The notes: generated from the letters alone by a model not told the origin. A DNA stretch of 64,000 nt from RGIG3528 sp045616485 (GCA_045616485.1 JAZLGU010000031.1:1-64000), one strand, 5' to 3'; counted from the stretch's first letter, positions 27,459 through 36,212 are shown. Numbers and translations: made by a program.

Positions 27459-28595
27459 TTATTCCTGTCCGCCAGCCTTCATGGCCTCAATCTTCGCTTT
27501 TTTATATTCAGAATATCTGTGCTGTTCTATAGCCTCTCTGCTTTCTTCCATAAGATGATTGTAAAAATAAAGATTGTGAGTAACCAGTAATCTCATTCCC
27601 AGCATCTCATTGGCTTTAATCAGATGGCGAACATATGCTCTTGAATAATTGCGACAGCATGGACATCCGCATGTACTGTCCAGAGGACGTTCATCCAGCT
27701 CATACTTCGCATTATTAAGATTCATTTTACCGAAATTGGTATAAGCATTGCCATGTCTGCCATTTCTGGATGGATACACACAATCAAAGAAATCCACTCC
27801 TCGCTCAACACCTTCCAGGATATTCTCAGGAGTACCCACGCCCATAAGATATGTAGGCTTCTCCAGTGGAAGATATGGAACTGTACTTTCCAAAATACGA
27901 TACATTTCCTCGTGTGTCTCACCTACAGCCAAACCGCCTACAGCATAGCCATCCAAATCCATATCTGCAATACGCTTTGCATGTTCAATTCTGATATCGT
28001 CAAAAACACCACCCTGATTGATACCGAACAACATCTGATTTTTATTGATAGTATCCTCAAGAGAATTCAGTCTGGCCATCTCATTTTTACATCTCTGAAG
28101 CCATCTGGTGGTACGATCAACAGAATTCTGAATATACTGTCTGTCTGCCCGGGATGAAGGACATTCATCAAAGGCCATGGCTATGGTAGATGCAAGATTG
28201 GACTGTATCTGCATACTCTCTTCAGGTCCCATGAATATTTTTCTGCCGTCAATATGGGAATTAAAGGTAACGCCCTCTTCTTTTATTTTACGAAGGCCAG
28301 CCAGTGAGAATACCTGAAATCCGCCCGAATCAGTAAGAATAGGCTTGTCCCAATTCATAAACTTGTGCAAGCCGCCCATCTTCTTAATCACCTTATCTCC
28401 CGGACGAACATGAAGATGGTATGTGTTGGACAATTCCACCTGAGTGTCTATGGCACGCAGGTCCATCGTAGAGACAGCACCCTTAATAGCAGCCACAGTA
28501 CCTACGTTCATGAAAACAGGCGTCTGGATGACGCCATGAACTGTATGGAATTCACCGCGTTTTGCGGCACCGTCTTTTGTAATAAGTTTGTACAT
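27459..28595 (-). CDS. tgt: Queuine/preQ1 tRNA-guanine transglycosylase
   Basis: Exchanges G34 of GUN-anticodon tRNAs for preQ1. 378 residues. Motifs: PVFMNVGTVAAIKG, LSNTYHLHVRPGD, ILTDSGGFQVFSL (catalytic Asp), GGVFDDIR and DFFDCVYPSRNGRHG (second Asp), and the zinc site CGCPCCRNYSRAY...H. TTTAGAGG precedes the ATG. A 31-base gap separates it from degV. Confidence 0.97.
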   Translation of the reverse strand: MYKLITKDGAAKRGEFHTVHGVIQTPVFMNVGTVAAIKGAVSTMDLRAIDTQVELSNTYHLHVRPGDKVIKKMGGLHKFMNWDKPILTDSGGFQVFSLAGLRKIKEEGVTFNSHIDGRKIFMGPEESMQIQSNLASTIAMAFDECPSSRADRQYIQNSVDRTTRWLQRCKNEMARLNSLEDTINKNQMLFGINQGGVFDDIRIEHAKRIADMDLDGYAVGGLAVGETHEEMYRILESTVPYLPLEKPTYLMGVGTPENILEGVERGVDFFDCVYPSRNGRHGNAYTNFGKMNLNNAKYELDERPLDSTCGCPCCRNYSRAYVRHLIKANEMLGMRLLVTHNLYFYNHLMEESREAIEQHRYSEYKKAKIEAMKAGGQE

Positions 28596-28625
28596 TATAA
28601 ACCTCTAAATCTTGTAAAACAGTAA

Positions 28626-29489
28626 TCAATATACACTTTTTGTAACCGCTACTGCCAAAGCGCCTTTACCTATGTGGCATGAAACACTTAATGACAGCGG
28701 ATTCATTACAATATCTGTATATTCAGGAAACGCGTCCTGAATTTCTTTAAGCCAGCCCTGTGCCTCTGTAGGATTGCCTGAATAAGCTATATCTACATGC
28801 ATCTTCTCTTTACAGCCTGCAAAACGGGTCTCCAGGTCATGCTTAATTGCTTCTATCATTTTTTTACGGCCGGCATCCTTACCACGTACTTTGGAATATG
28901 CATCCAGCTTCTCTCCCTGTATCTGAAGTACAGGCTTAATATTCAGCACTGTGCCGATAGCAGCTGCTGCAGGAGTGATACGGCCGCCCTTTTTCAAATA
29001 TTTTAGCGTCTCCAAAGTAATGTAGATGGAAGACTGAAGCTTTTCTTCCTCAAGTTTTTCTTTGATAGCCTCACCATCGAGGCCTTTTTTTGCCATTTCC
29101 ATGGCATCCACTACAGAACGCCTCATGGTGATGGAAATACGCTGGTTATCTACAACGAATACCTTGCCGGCATAATCATCAGAAAGCATAATAGCTGTCT
29201 CGCAAGACTTACTAAGACCTGAAGACATGGGAATATAAACCAGCTGATCATAATCTGCCAGGACCTTATCCCAAAGATCCATAACCTCTCCCGGAGATGG
29301 CTGAGATGTCTTTATATCTGCATCTCCCTCCAGCTTCTCGTAGAATTCCCCCTGAGTCAAAGTAATATCTTCGAAAAATATCTCTTCGTTAATAAAGAAT
29401 GGCATGGGCAGGACAAATAATCCCTCTGTTGCTTTTGCCTCTTCCTGTGTAATACCACTATTACTGTCTGTAACTACTGCTACTCTCAT
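28626..29489 (-). CDS. DegV-family fatty-acid-binding protein
   Basis: Soluble fatty-acid-binding protein; FakB homologues present acyl chains to the FakA kinase. 287 residues from ATG 29489 (MRVAVVTDSNSGI), supported by AGAGGG. Features: the N-terminal TDSNSGIT, TSQPSPGEV, and PMSSGLSKSCETA, all typical; the C-terminal SCHIGKGALAVAV is conserved. FakA is not in the window. It has its own promoter. Confidence 0.92.
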   Translation of the reverse strand: MRVAVVTDSNSGITQEEAKATEGLFVLPMPFFINEEIFFEDITLTQGEFYEKLEGDADIKTSQPSPGEVMDLWDKVLADYDQLVYIPMSSGLSKSCETAIMLSDDYAGKVFVVDNQRISITMRRSVVDAMEMAKKGLDGEAIKEKLEEEKLQSSIYITLETLKYLKKGGRITPAAAAIGTVLNIKPVLQIQGEKLDAYSKVRGKDAGRKKMIEAIKHDLETRFAGCKEKMHVDIAYSGNPTEAQGWLKEIQDAFPEYTDIVMNPLSLSVSCHIGKGALAVAVTKSVY

Positions 29490-29591
29490 ACACTGTCCCT
29501 CTTTCAAGTCAGGCTCACCATCCCGAAATCTCTTCCGTTTCCTTGAACCCCTTTATTTTCAACACTTATGCAAAAACAAGCGCATCTAAGT

Positions 29592-29620
29592 ATTCTATCA
29601 CATTAATGTTGAAAAATCAA
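29592..29620 (-). promoter_or_regulatory. Sigma-A promoter of degV
   Basis: On the minus strand TTGATT (29615-29620), 17 bases, TAGAAT (29592-29597), about 100 bases upstream of the degV start. Confidence 0.7.
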
Positions 29621-29646
29621 CTTCGACAAACCGGTAGTCATCCGTC

Positions 29647-30750
29647 TTAAATGCCCTTATATTTTTCCTGCTGGGCCTTGATAAGCTCTGCATCGTCAAA
29701 ATAATTGATCCTCATGGCATCCTTAACCTCTGAAAGAGTAGCATTAGCCCTCTCATTGGCAGCCTCCGTACCCTTCTTAAGAATCTCATATACTGCAGGG
29801 ATATCCTTTTCAAATTCTGCACGACGTGCGCGAAGTGGAGCCAGCTCCTCCTGGAGTACGTTGTTCAGGAACTTCTTAATCTTAACATCGCCAAGACCAC
29901 CCCTTGTGTAATGGTCCTTAAGCTCCTGTAAACATGAATAGTCCGGCAGGTATTCTGCGAAATGACCCTCATTTGAAAAGGCATCCAGGTAGGTAAATAC
30001 AGTATTACCCTCCAGATGGCCGGGATCAGACACCTGAATATGCAAAGGATCTGTATACATGCTCATAATTTTCTGTTTAACATCCTGCTCTGTATCAGCC
30101 AAATAAATGCAATTGCCAAGAGATTTACTCATCTTAGCCTTGCCATCTGTACCCGGAAGGCGTCCGCAGGCAGCATTTTTAGGAAGCATAACCTCAGGAT
30201 CTACCAGTACGTCTTTATTGTATACTGAATTGAACTTATGTACGATTTCCTTGGTCTGCTCAATCATGGGCAGCTGATCCTCACCTACAGGCACATGGGT
30301 AGCCTTGAAAGCAGTAATATCTGCTGCCTGACTGATAGGATATGTAAAGAAACCAACAGGAATACTGGTCTCAAAATTACGAAGCTGAATCTCATTCTTT
30401 ACAGTAGGATTTCTCTGCAAGCGGGATACTGTAACCAAGTTCTCATAGTAGAAGGTAAGCTCTGTAAGAGCAGGTACCTGAGACTGGATAAGAATATTGA
30501 CTTTATTAGGGTCAAGACCTGCGGAAAGATAATCCAGAGTAACCTCAATAATATTCTGACGTACCTTCTCGGGATTGTCAAAATTGTCTGTAAGAGCCTG
30601 CGCATCCGCTACCATGATAAAAATTTTGTCAAACTCACCGGAATTCTGCAGTTCAACTCTTCTTCTTAATGAACCTACATAGTGACCCACATGAAGTCTG
30701 CCGGTAGGTCTGTCACCTGTAAGTATAACTTTTTCTTTCTTCTGATCCAT
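29647..30750 (-). CDS. trpS: Tryptophanyl-tRNA synthetase
   Basis: Class I synthetase charging tRNA-Trp, cytoplasmic, 367 residues. ATP-binding GRLHVGHYVGSL (HIGH-type), LIQSQVPALTE, MIEQTKEI and KMSKS in DGKAKMSKSLGN are present. GGGAG precedes the ATG. No T-box is visible in the roughly 80-base leader. Constitutive promoter immediately upstream. Confidence 0.97.
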   Translation of the reverse strand: MDQKKEKVILTGDRPTGRLHVGHYVGSLRRRVELQNSGEFDKIFIMVADAQALTDNFDNPEKVRQNIIEVTLDYLSAGLDPNKVNILIQSQVPALTELTFYYENLVTVSRLQRNPTVKNEIQLRNFETSIPVGFFTYPISQAADITAFKATHVPVGEDQLPMIEQTKEIVHKFNSVYNKDVLVDPEVMLPKNAACGRLPGTDGKAKMSKSLGNCIYLADTEQDVKQKIMSMYTDPLHIQVSDPGHLEGNTVFTYLDAFSNEGHFAEYLPDYSCLQELKDHYTRGGLGDVKIKKFLNNVLQEELAPLRARRAEFEKDIPAVYEILKKGTEAANERANATLSEVKDAMRINYFDDAELIKAQQEKYKGI

Positions 30751-30833
30751 AATGAAACTCCCAATTTATTATTTGATAATGTCTACACACTCAAATCCGC
30801 TGTACGAGCATAAAAAACGAGCATATATCGTGT

Positions 30834-30862
30834 ATTTTACCACGAATACGCCCGTTAGTCAA
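30834..30862 (-). promoter_or_regulatory. Sigma-A promoter of trpS
   Basis: On the minus strand TTGACT (30857-30862), 17 bases, TAAAAT (30834-30839), about 80 bases before trpS. No clear terminator separates it from the metallocluster operon upstream, so read-through into trpS is possible. Confidence 0.85.
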
Positions 30863-30910
30863 AATTTTACTGACTTCAAGTACACATTTTTTCAAAATCA
30901 GCCTGTAAAA

Positions 30911-31621
30911 TTATCTGTTGCCGGAAAAATGTAATTCCTTCATGCCTTCCACCTCATCACAGATAGGCTTCTGGGCACAGGTATGACAATCCATTTTTAA
31001 GTCCTTAAGTGCATGATCTATGGTCTTCGTAATATCTTCCTGCTTTTTTCCAAAGCTTATGATAGCCTTATAGTCTACTGAAGCATCTGTAATAAACAAT
31101 AGTTTTACTGCCTTTACCCATGGAATTTTATGATATTCCCGGAGATAAAGCTGACCAATATCAGAAAAACTGATACCCTGCTTTACAGCAGTCTTTGACA
31201 CACGCACAGGCTCCCTGCCTGCGCCTGAGGATACACGCACCATATAGCCTTCAGCATTGACATGGTAACGCACATACTCGATTTTTCTGATGCCGTTGTA
31301 CATCCTGTCACCACTTCCCAGTAGCTCTTCATCCACCTCTACTACGGCTATTCTGGCAAAAGGACCATCTTTTTTTATTTCATAAAGGTCAGGACCATAA
31401 AGAATAATCTCATCTTTATTTACCAGCTCCTCATTATCAGTAACGCAGGTAACTCCCGCTGCAGGCAGAGTTCCACCACCCAGCTCGTACTCCATATCTG
31501 AACGCATTATAATACCGCGTTCATCCACGGCAGCCCAGACAGAGCCGGCCACAGCCAGCTCTTTTCCGGGTACCGTAATAAGTGAATCCAATTTTTTTAT
31601 CTCGTTATCATAAAGTCGCAT
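30911..31621 (-). CDS. Stand-alone acetyl-CoA-synthase middle-domain-like protein
   Basis: A 236-residue protein resembling the A2 (middle) domain of AcsB/CdhC, the Ni-Fe-S acetyl-CoA synthase. Matching blocks: ILYGPDLYEI, GDRMYNGIRKIEYVRYH, RVSKTAVKQGISFSDIG, VKAVKLLFITD and a Cys run C212-x2-C215-x5-C221 near the end, at the place where AcsB has the first A-cluster ligands (C-x2-C-x8-C). The Ni-binding C-G-C domain of AcsB is absent, as is its N-terminal CODH-contact domain. The recognition is from memory of AcsB. Its ATG overlaps the stop of the 56-residue gene (TGATG). Last gene of the operon. Function unknown. Confidence 0.65.
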   Translation of the reverse strand: MRLYDNEIKKLDSLITVPGKELAVAGSVWAAVDERGIIMRSDMEYELGGGTLPAAGVTCVTDNEELVNKDEIILYGPDLYEIKKDGPFARIAVVEVDEELLGSGDRMYNGIRKIEYVRYHVNAEGYMVRVSSGAGREPVRVSKTAVKQGISFSDIGQLYLREYHKIPWVKAVKLLFITDASVDYKAIISFGKKQEDITKTIDHALKDLKMDCHTCAQKPICDEVEGMKELHFSGNR

Positions 31622-31791
31622 CAGATCTTGCGTTCCTTCTTCTTTCTGTTTTCGTAATGCTTCATGAAAAGCGGCTTAAGCTTGGTCATCATCTTCATAT
31701 CAAGATTGAAGATGTATACCAGGAAGGTAAGTACAAAAAGCGCAACAATGACAATAGCAATAATAAGTAATACTCTGAGAAAAATATCCAT
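31621..31791 (-). CDS. 56-residue single-span membrane protein
   Basis: A short frame easily missed. It starts MDIFLRVLLIIAIVIVALFV, continues as a membrane helix to about residue 29, and ends in a basic tail (HYENRKKKERKI). Its ATG overlaps the activase stop by one base (TAATG), with GGAATGG upstream, and its TGA overlaps the next ATG (TGATG). Such tight coupling on both sides makes it a real gene. It could anchor the complex to the membrane. I recognise no family. Confidence 0.8.
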   Translation of the reverse strand: MDIFLRVLLIIAIVIVALFVLTFLVYIFNLDMKMMTKLKPLFMKHYENRKKKERKI

Positions 31792-32582
31792 TATGCCATT
31801 CCTTTCTGACGCGCATACTCAGCAGCCCCCAAAGCTCCCATAAGCTGAGGGTCTATCGGCAGATCAATAACCTTAAGCTTCAGCACCTGCTCAATAGCAG
31901 CCTTTAAGCCCGCATTCTTGGCACAGCCTCCTGTCAGGGTAATCTTGTCTACTGCACCTGCCTTTTTGCTCATTACGAAACATCTCTTTGCTACAGAAAG
32001 CTCGATACCTGCTGCTATCTCATCCATAGCCTTGCCTTCACCTACCAGTGAAATAACCTCTGACTCAGCGAAAACTGTGCACTGGGAAGTAATAGGAATT
32101 ACATTTTTTGCCTTAAGTGAAAGCTTTGAAAAATCATCCAAGGACATCTCAAATGCTCTGGCCATGGCCTCAAAGAAACGACCTGTACCTGCTGCACACT
32201 TATCATTCATGGCAAAGTTAAGTACTGTGCCATCTGTATCTACAGCAATACCCTTAACATCCTGACCACCGATATCGATGATAGCCTTTACTGAAGGATC
32301 TGCTACGTGCACGCCCATAGCGTGACAGCTGATCTCTGAGATATTCTCATCTGCAAAAGGAACTTTGTTACGTCCATATCCGGTACCTACCAGATAAGCC
32401 AGGTCCTTGGGACTGTTAAGTGCGTCTACCTGCTTAATGGCCTCATTCAGGGCCTCCTCACAGGAAAGCACTGCATTGATTCTGGAACGGATGGTAACAT
32501 CTGCTACCATCTTGCCGGTCTCATCAATAATAACACACTTTGTATATGTACTTCCACTATCGCAACCACCAAAAAATCTCAT
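31791..32582 (-). CDS. 2-hydroxyacyl-CoA dehydratase activating ATPase (HgdC/HadI-type)
   Basis: Homodimeric iron-sulfur ATPase of the BcrAD/BadFG/HgdC family, which uses ATP to inject a very low-potential electron into its partner. 263 residues of ASKHA fold: FGGCDSGSTYTKCVIID (phosphate 1), VGTGYGRNKVPFA, IDIGGQDVKGI (phosphate 2), the cluster ligands C129 (DKCAAGTGRF) and C168 (TSQCTVFAESEV), and LTGGCAKNAG (adenosine). All key residues are present. It lies between the two HgdB-like genes and the small membrane gene, so it is almost certainly the activator of the adjacent proteins. Confidence 0.94.
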   Translation of the reverse strand: MRFFGGCDSGSTYTKCVIIDETGKMVADVTIRSRINAVLSCEEALNEAIKQVDALNSPKDLAYLVGTGYGRNKVPFADENISEISCHAMGVHVADPSVKAIIDIGGQDVKGIAVDTDGTVLNFAMNDKCAAGTGRFFEAMARAFEMSLDDFSKLSLKAKNVIPITSQCTVFAESEVISLVGEGKAMDEIAAGIELSVAKRCFVMSKKAGAVDKITLTGGCAKNAGLKAAIEQVLKLKVIDLPIDPQLMGALGAAEYARQKGMA

Positions 32583-32631
32583 AATTATAAATATATCCTT
32601 TCAAACACTTTATGCTTTAATTTTCAAATAA

Positions 32632-34182
32632 CTACCAGAGGCAGGTATCGTCAAAGTCCTCTAATGACGGATCCAGTGGCTCTTCTCTAAGAACGGATCT
32701 CATGTATCTGTTGACGTCCTGACGGAGGTTCTTTCTGGGAATTACCCGTGCATCGAAGAGGTCATGATTTACCCAGATGAGCTTGATACCATGCTCACGA
32801 GCCTGCTGCTCGAACATACCATGCATACCGTCAAGGGCTTTGCAGGAGATGTGCTCCCAAAGGATGACCATATCTGCTCTGTACTCTTCGCAATATCTCC
32901 AGAGGTCATCCAGCAGTACTTCATAGCCACCATGGGTACGATTTCTCATAATCATATTTTCGTACTGGTGAGCCATGTCATAGATGGCCTGCTCTTTGTC
33001 GTCCTCAGATACCGGCTCCAAAGATACCATAGTAAGCATATCGAAAAGTGGAAGAATCCCCCAGCAGTTTAACATCCATGCCAAAAGGTCCGTATAAAAC
33101 TGTGACTGAACTCCCCAGATGACAGCTCTGTGACGATATTCCTTGGCCAGCATAGTCTTTTTCTCATAAGCCTCTCTGGCCAGCTTAGTTATCTTTAAAT
33201 CAGTCTTGGCAAAAGCAGGCACTTTACCCGCAATAGCCATATATTCAGTCTCACGGTAAAGAAGAATGTTATTACCGATAACCTGAGGATAGTCGGTCTT
33301 GCTCATTTCCAGCCATTCCGAGCATTCACGGGCGCCTATATTAATACGCTTAGCACACTCAAAGTAGGCATCCCAGTCCCATTTTTCTCCGGTCTGCTCC
33401 TCGATAAACTTAATGGCATTTCTGATCTCCTGGGCTGCATAGTCCTGTACTCCGGCCTCAGTATGACGAAGAGGCGTAGCCAGCTGGAATACAGGGATAC
33501 CGTTACGTTCCAAGGCTCTTGAGATAACACCGTTGCCCATAAGAGACCCATCACAGGTAGTATTACACTGCACTGCACACTTACCAAAAACAGGCATGTC
33601 GTCATCGATACACACTCCTGCTTCAGCAGCAGGCATAGGACATACATCACCCGGCAGGCCGCACTCCTGTACTACATCCAAATAGTGAGTGGTAGACTCT
33701 GCCATCAACAGTACACATACATAGCAGGATACCGTTTCCCAGCTTCGGCCTTTAAGATTGGGGAAACCACAAAGAATGTTGGTCATTTCGTTTTCGTCTA
33801 CCAAAACAACATCCTTAGAGTCCTCAGGCTTGGCCCCCAGATTCTGATCTACCTTAAAGATAGCATCCAAAAGGGCTGCTACGTCCGCTGCCACCAGGTC
33901 ATACTCTTCATGACAGATACGAAGAGCATTGCCGCGAAGGCCACGGGTATGTTTATCAATCATCATAGGTACTGCCAGATAGTTTACCATCCAGCGGTAT
34001 CTGAAAAAGCCTTTAAGATTCTTAGGCTTTATTATGAAGGCAGCCAGCATTTTTAAAATGCCCAGCCATCTCCAATAGTCATAAAGCGTGTCCTTAAGAC
34101 CACGCCACTCGCGGCGCTTAAAGACCTCCATTTTTCCATCATATAAATTTCCCAGCTTTGAACTGCCCACTGCTTTTCCCAT
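32632..34182 (-). CDS. HgdA/HgdB-related protein, Cys-rich large subunit
   Basis: 516-residue member of the 2-hydroxyacyl-CoA dehydratase/benzoyl-CoA reductase superfamily, longer than the usual 375-480. Residues 1-90 are basic and unlike the core. A striking Cys group lies at C174, C181, C191, C202, C206 and C210 (CAVQCNTTCDG). The C-terminal half carries MVILWEHISCKALDG (conserved Cys) and IKLIWVNHDLFDARV...DVNRYMRSVL, matching the family end. ATG overlaps the stop of the upstream subunit gene by one base. Likely partner of the 396-residue protein. Reaction unknown; acyl-CoA dehydratase activity is not proven by the family match. Confidence 0.82.
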   Translation of the reverse strand: MGKAVGSSKLGNLYDGKMEVFKRREWRGLKDTLYDYWRWLGILKMLAAFIIKPKNLKGFFRYRWMVNYLAVPMMIDKHTRGLRGNALRICHEEYDLVAADVAALLDAIFKVDQNLGAKPEDSKDVVLVDENEMTNILCGFPNLKGRSWETVSCYVCVLLMAESTTHYLDVVQECGLPGDVCPMPAAEAGVCIDDDMPVFGKCAVQCNTTCDGSLMGNGVISRALERNGIPVFQLATPLRHTEAGVQDYAAQEIRNAIKFIEEQTGEKWDWDAYFECAKRINIGARECSEWLEMSKTDYPQVIGNNILLYRETEYMAIAGKVPAFAKTDLKITKLAREAYEKKTMLAKEYRHRAVIWGVQSQFYTDLLAWMLNCWGILPLFDMLTMVSLEPVSEDDKEQAIYDMAHQYENMIMRNRTHGGYEVLLDDLWRYCEEYRADMVILWEHISCKALDGMHGMFEQQAREHGIKLIWVNHDLFDARVIPRKNLRQDVNRYMRSVLREEPLDPSLEDFDDTCLW

Positions 34183-35372
34183 TACTTTCTACCTCCCTGG
34201 ATCTTCTTAATTTCCATACTTTCCACGAAGGCCTGTACACGGGTACGGATCTGGCCGGAATTACCTACTGCATAAGGTCTGTCAATAGTGAGTACCGGAT
34301 AATGATACTCGTCACGAAGTACTGCCGAGCCCACCATACGCTCATATGCCCATGGATCACAGAACTTCATCTGCTCGTAGATAATACCGTCAGCCTTGTA
34401 CTCAGCAGCAATCTCATTCACATATTCACGGCGTCTGTCCATCTTCTTTGTATCCATATGACGTGGACACATGGTGGCCATCATGTAATGACGGCAAATC
34501 TGGGTGAGGACGTCTTCTGTATCGTTAAGCTCGATGATCTCACGGCCCGGCAAGGACCCATAACAGAAGCGATCAGCACAGACGTATGCTCCCGAATCTT
34601 CGATAAGCTTAATCATGTCTACGTCATCAATCTCAGAGCCAACTACCGCTACACGGGCACGGTATTGGAACTTGGCATCCGGCTCACGATTTTTCAGCTC
34701 TTCCAGCGTCTCTTTCAGCTTGTCGATAATCTTATCCTGTGGCGCCACATAGCTGGCCATACACAGGATATGAAATTCGTAGCCTGTAATACGAGGGTTG
34801 TCCTCTTTTCTGAAATCTCCTATAGCTGTCATGATGCGACAAAGCTCATTGTGACGCTCTACAGCTTTTCTAAGTGCAGCATCACTTGTATCCAGGCCAA
34901 ACACCTCGCGCAGCGGCTCCAGAATCTTGGTGCGGCACTGCCCCACATAAAGATTCAGCCCGTTATCATCTGCCTTCATAGGCACTTCCAGATACTTATA
35001 AAAAAACCTGTCTTTCTCTACAGTGTGTAGGAGCTCCATATTTTCTACACAACGATTCAGCATAGAGCAGCCATCAGGTGTAATAATACAGTCTGCGAAC
35101 CTGTAGCCTCCCTCTATGGCGCGCTCCAGCAGTGCTCTGGTATACTCACACAAAAAGCTGGTCATATAATAGGTGCCCATGTCAATAGAGCCGGTACGAG
35201 GTGCACGAAGTCTCACCCCGAAGCAGCCATCCAGCTTGAGTAAAACTTCAGGAATCTGATAGCAGGTGGAAGCTACGCAGATCTGCCCCTCTGCCTGAGC
35301 TTCTCGCACCAATTCATTATCAGCGTCTTCCAGAAGTCGCTCGAAGTAATAAAGATGCTTTAAGTCTTTCAT
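34182..35372 (-). CDS. HgdB/double-cubane-protein-like subunit
   Basis: 396 residues, 2-hydroxyacyl-CoA dehydratase D-component family (PF06050-type). The three expected cluster-ligand Cys regions are all present: C37 (ASTCYQIPEVLL), C102 (TPDGCSMLNRC) and C338 (YEQMKFCDPWAYE), and the C-terminal LTIDRPYAVGNSGQIRTRVQAFVE fits the family signature. GGGAGAG precedes the ATG. Relatives bind [4Fe-4S] clusters or, in double-cubane proteins, an [8Fe-9S] cluster, and are reduced by a HgdC-type ATPase such as the one encoded downstream. Confidence 0.88.
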   Translation of the reverse strand: MKDLKHLYYFERLLEDADNELVREAQAEGQICVASTCYQIPEVLLKLDGCFGVRLRAPRTGSIDMGTYYMTSFLCEYTRALLERAIEGGYRFADCIITPDGCSMLNRCVENMELLHTVEKDRFFYKYLEVPMKADDNGLNLYVGQCRTKILEPLREVFGLDTSDAALRKAVERHNELCRIMTAIGDFRKEDNPRITGYEFHILCMASYVAPQDKIIDKLKETLEELKNREPDAKFQYRARVAVVGSEIDDVDMIKLIEDSGAYVCADRFCYGSLPGREIIELNDTEDVLTQICRHYMMATMCPRHMDTKKMDRRREYVNEIAAEYKADGIIYEQMKFCDPWAYERMVGSAVLRDEYHYPVLTIDRPYAVGNSGQIRTRVQAFVESMEIKKIQGGRK

Positions 35373-35404
35373 TTGATTATAACTCTCCCTAATATTTTTA
35401 TAAC

Positions 35405-36169
35405 TTAGATAACACCAAGCTTTGTAAGAGCTGATCTCGCCCCCACTACGATAGGTGCATCATCATTCAGATAAAATACTGACTCTCCCTTAAGGTCAAA
35501 CTGTGTCAGATCCTTATCCGCAGGAATGCAGGAAAGTACAGGAATATCAGCGATATCCATATACTGAAGCACAGATTCGTCCGGAATACGATTGAAGATA
35601 ACTCCCACCTCTTCAGCCATCACCAGCTCATCTGCCACCTTTTTTATAGTCTTGACCACATCACAGCCCTTTTTGCTGGAATCTGTCACCATGACCAGAT
35701 GTGTAACCTTCTCCATAACGCGACGGTTGATCTGCTCGATACCAGCCTCACCGTCGATAACGATATAGTCAAAATTGTCAGCCAGTGTAGCAATAACAGC
35801 CTTCAGATACTGATTAATCTTGCAGTAGCAGCCGGCACCCTCAGGCCTGCCTACAGCGATAAAAGAGAAGCCATCCATCTCTACCAGTGCATCGAAAATG
35901 CGGTATCTGGCCTCGGCCAAAAGCTCCATAGCGCTTCTGGTATCGCCCTCCTCACAGCTGGCTACTACTTCACGTCTGATATCGTCGATAGTCAGCGTCA
36001 CATTTACTCCCAGAGCTGTAGAAAGACCAACAGCCGGGTCAGCATCGATGGCAAGGATTTTTTTACCGGGATGTGCAGCTACTATGCATTTGACCATAGC
36101 TGATGAAAGAGAAGTCTTTCCAACACCGCCTTTTCCGGATAATGCGATGATTTTTGTCTTATTGTCCAT
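35405..36169 (-). CDS. CooC-type nickel-insertion ATPase
   Basis: MinD/ParA-fold ATPase resembling CooC, which inserts Ni into CO dehydrogenase. 254 residues from ATG 36169. Deviant Walker A SGKGGVGKTS (11-20), IDADPAVGLS (switch I), FSFIAVGRPEGAGCYCKINQYL with C114-x-C116, the CxC pair that binds Ni/Zn at the CooC dimer interface, YIVIDGEAGIEQINRRV (switch II) and VTDSSKKGCDVV. These are CooC-specific rather than MinD/ParA features. First gene of the operon, after a strong promoter. No CODH gene is in the window, so its client is probably one of the downstream proteins. Confidence 0.88.
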   Translation of the reverse strand: MDNKTKIIALSGKGGVGKTSLSSAMVKCIVAAHPGKKILAIDADPAVGLSTALGVNVTLTIDDIRREVVASCEEGDTRSAMELLAEARYRIFDALVEMDGFSFIAVGRPEGAGCYCKINQYLKAVIATLADNFDYIVIDGEAGIEQINRRVMEKVTHLVMVTDSSKKGCDVVKTIKKVADELVMAEEVGVIFNRIPDESVLQYMDIADIPVLSCIPADKDLTQFDLKGESVFYLNDDAPIVVGARSALTKLGVI

Positions 36170-36212
36170 ACGTCCCCCCATTTTTATAAAAAATAAAAAA
36201 AAGTTTTAAAAA

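Noticed and set aside
30751..30910. Possible T-box leader before trpS.
   Set aside because: No T-box specifier stem or the conserved T-box TGG motif with a terminator is visible; a housekeeping promoter accounts for the region.
32583..32631. Searched for a second promoter between the HgdA-like and activase genes.
   Set aside because: Only a 49-base AT-rich gap without a clear -35/-10 pair.
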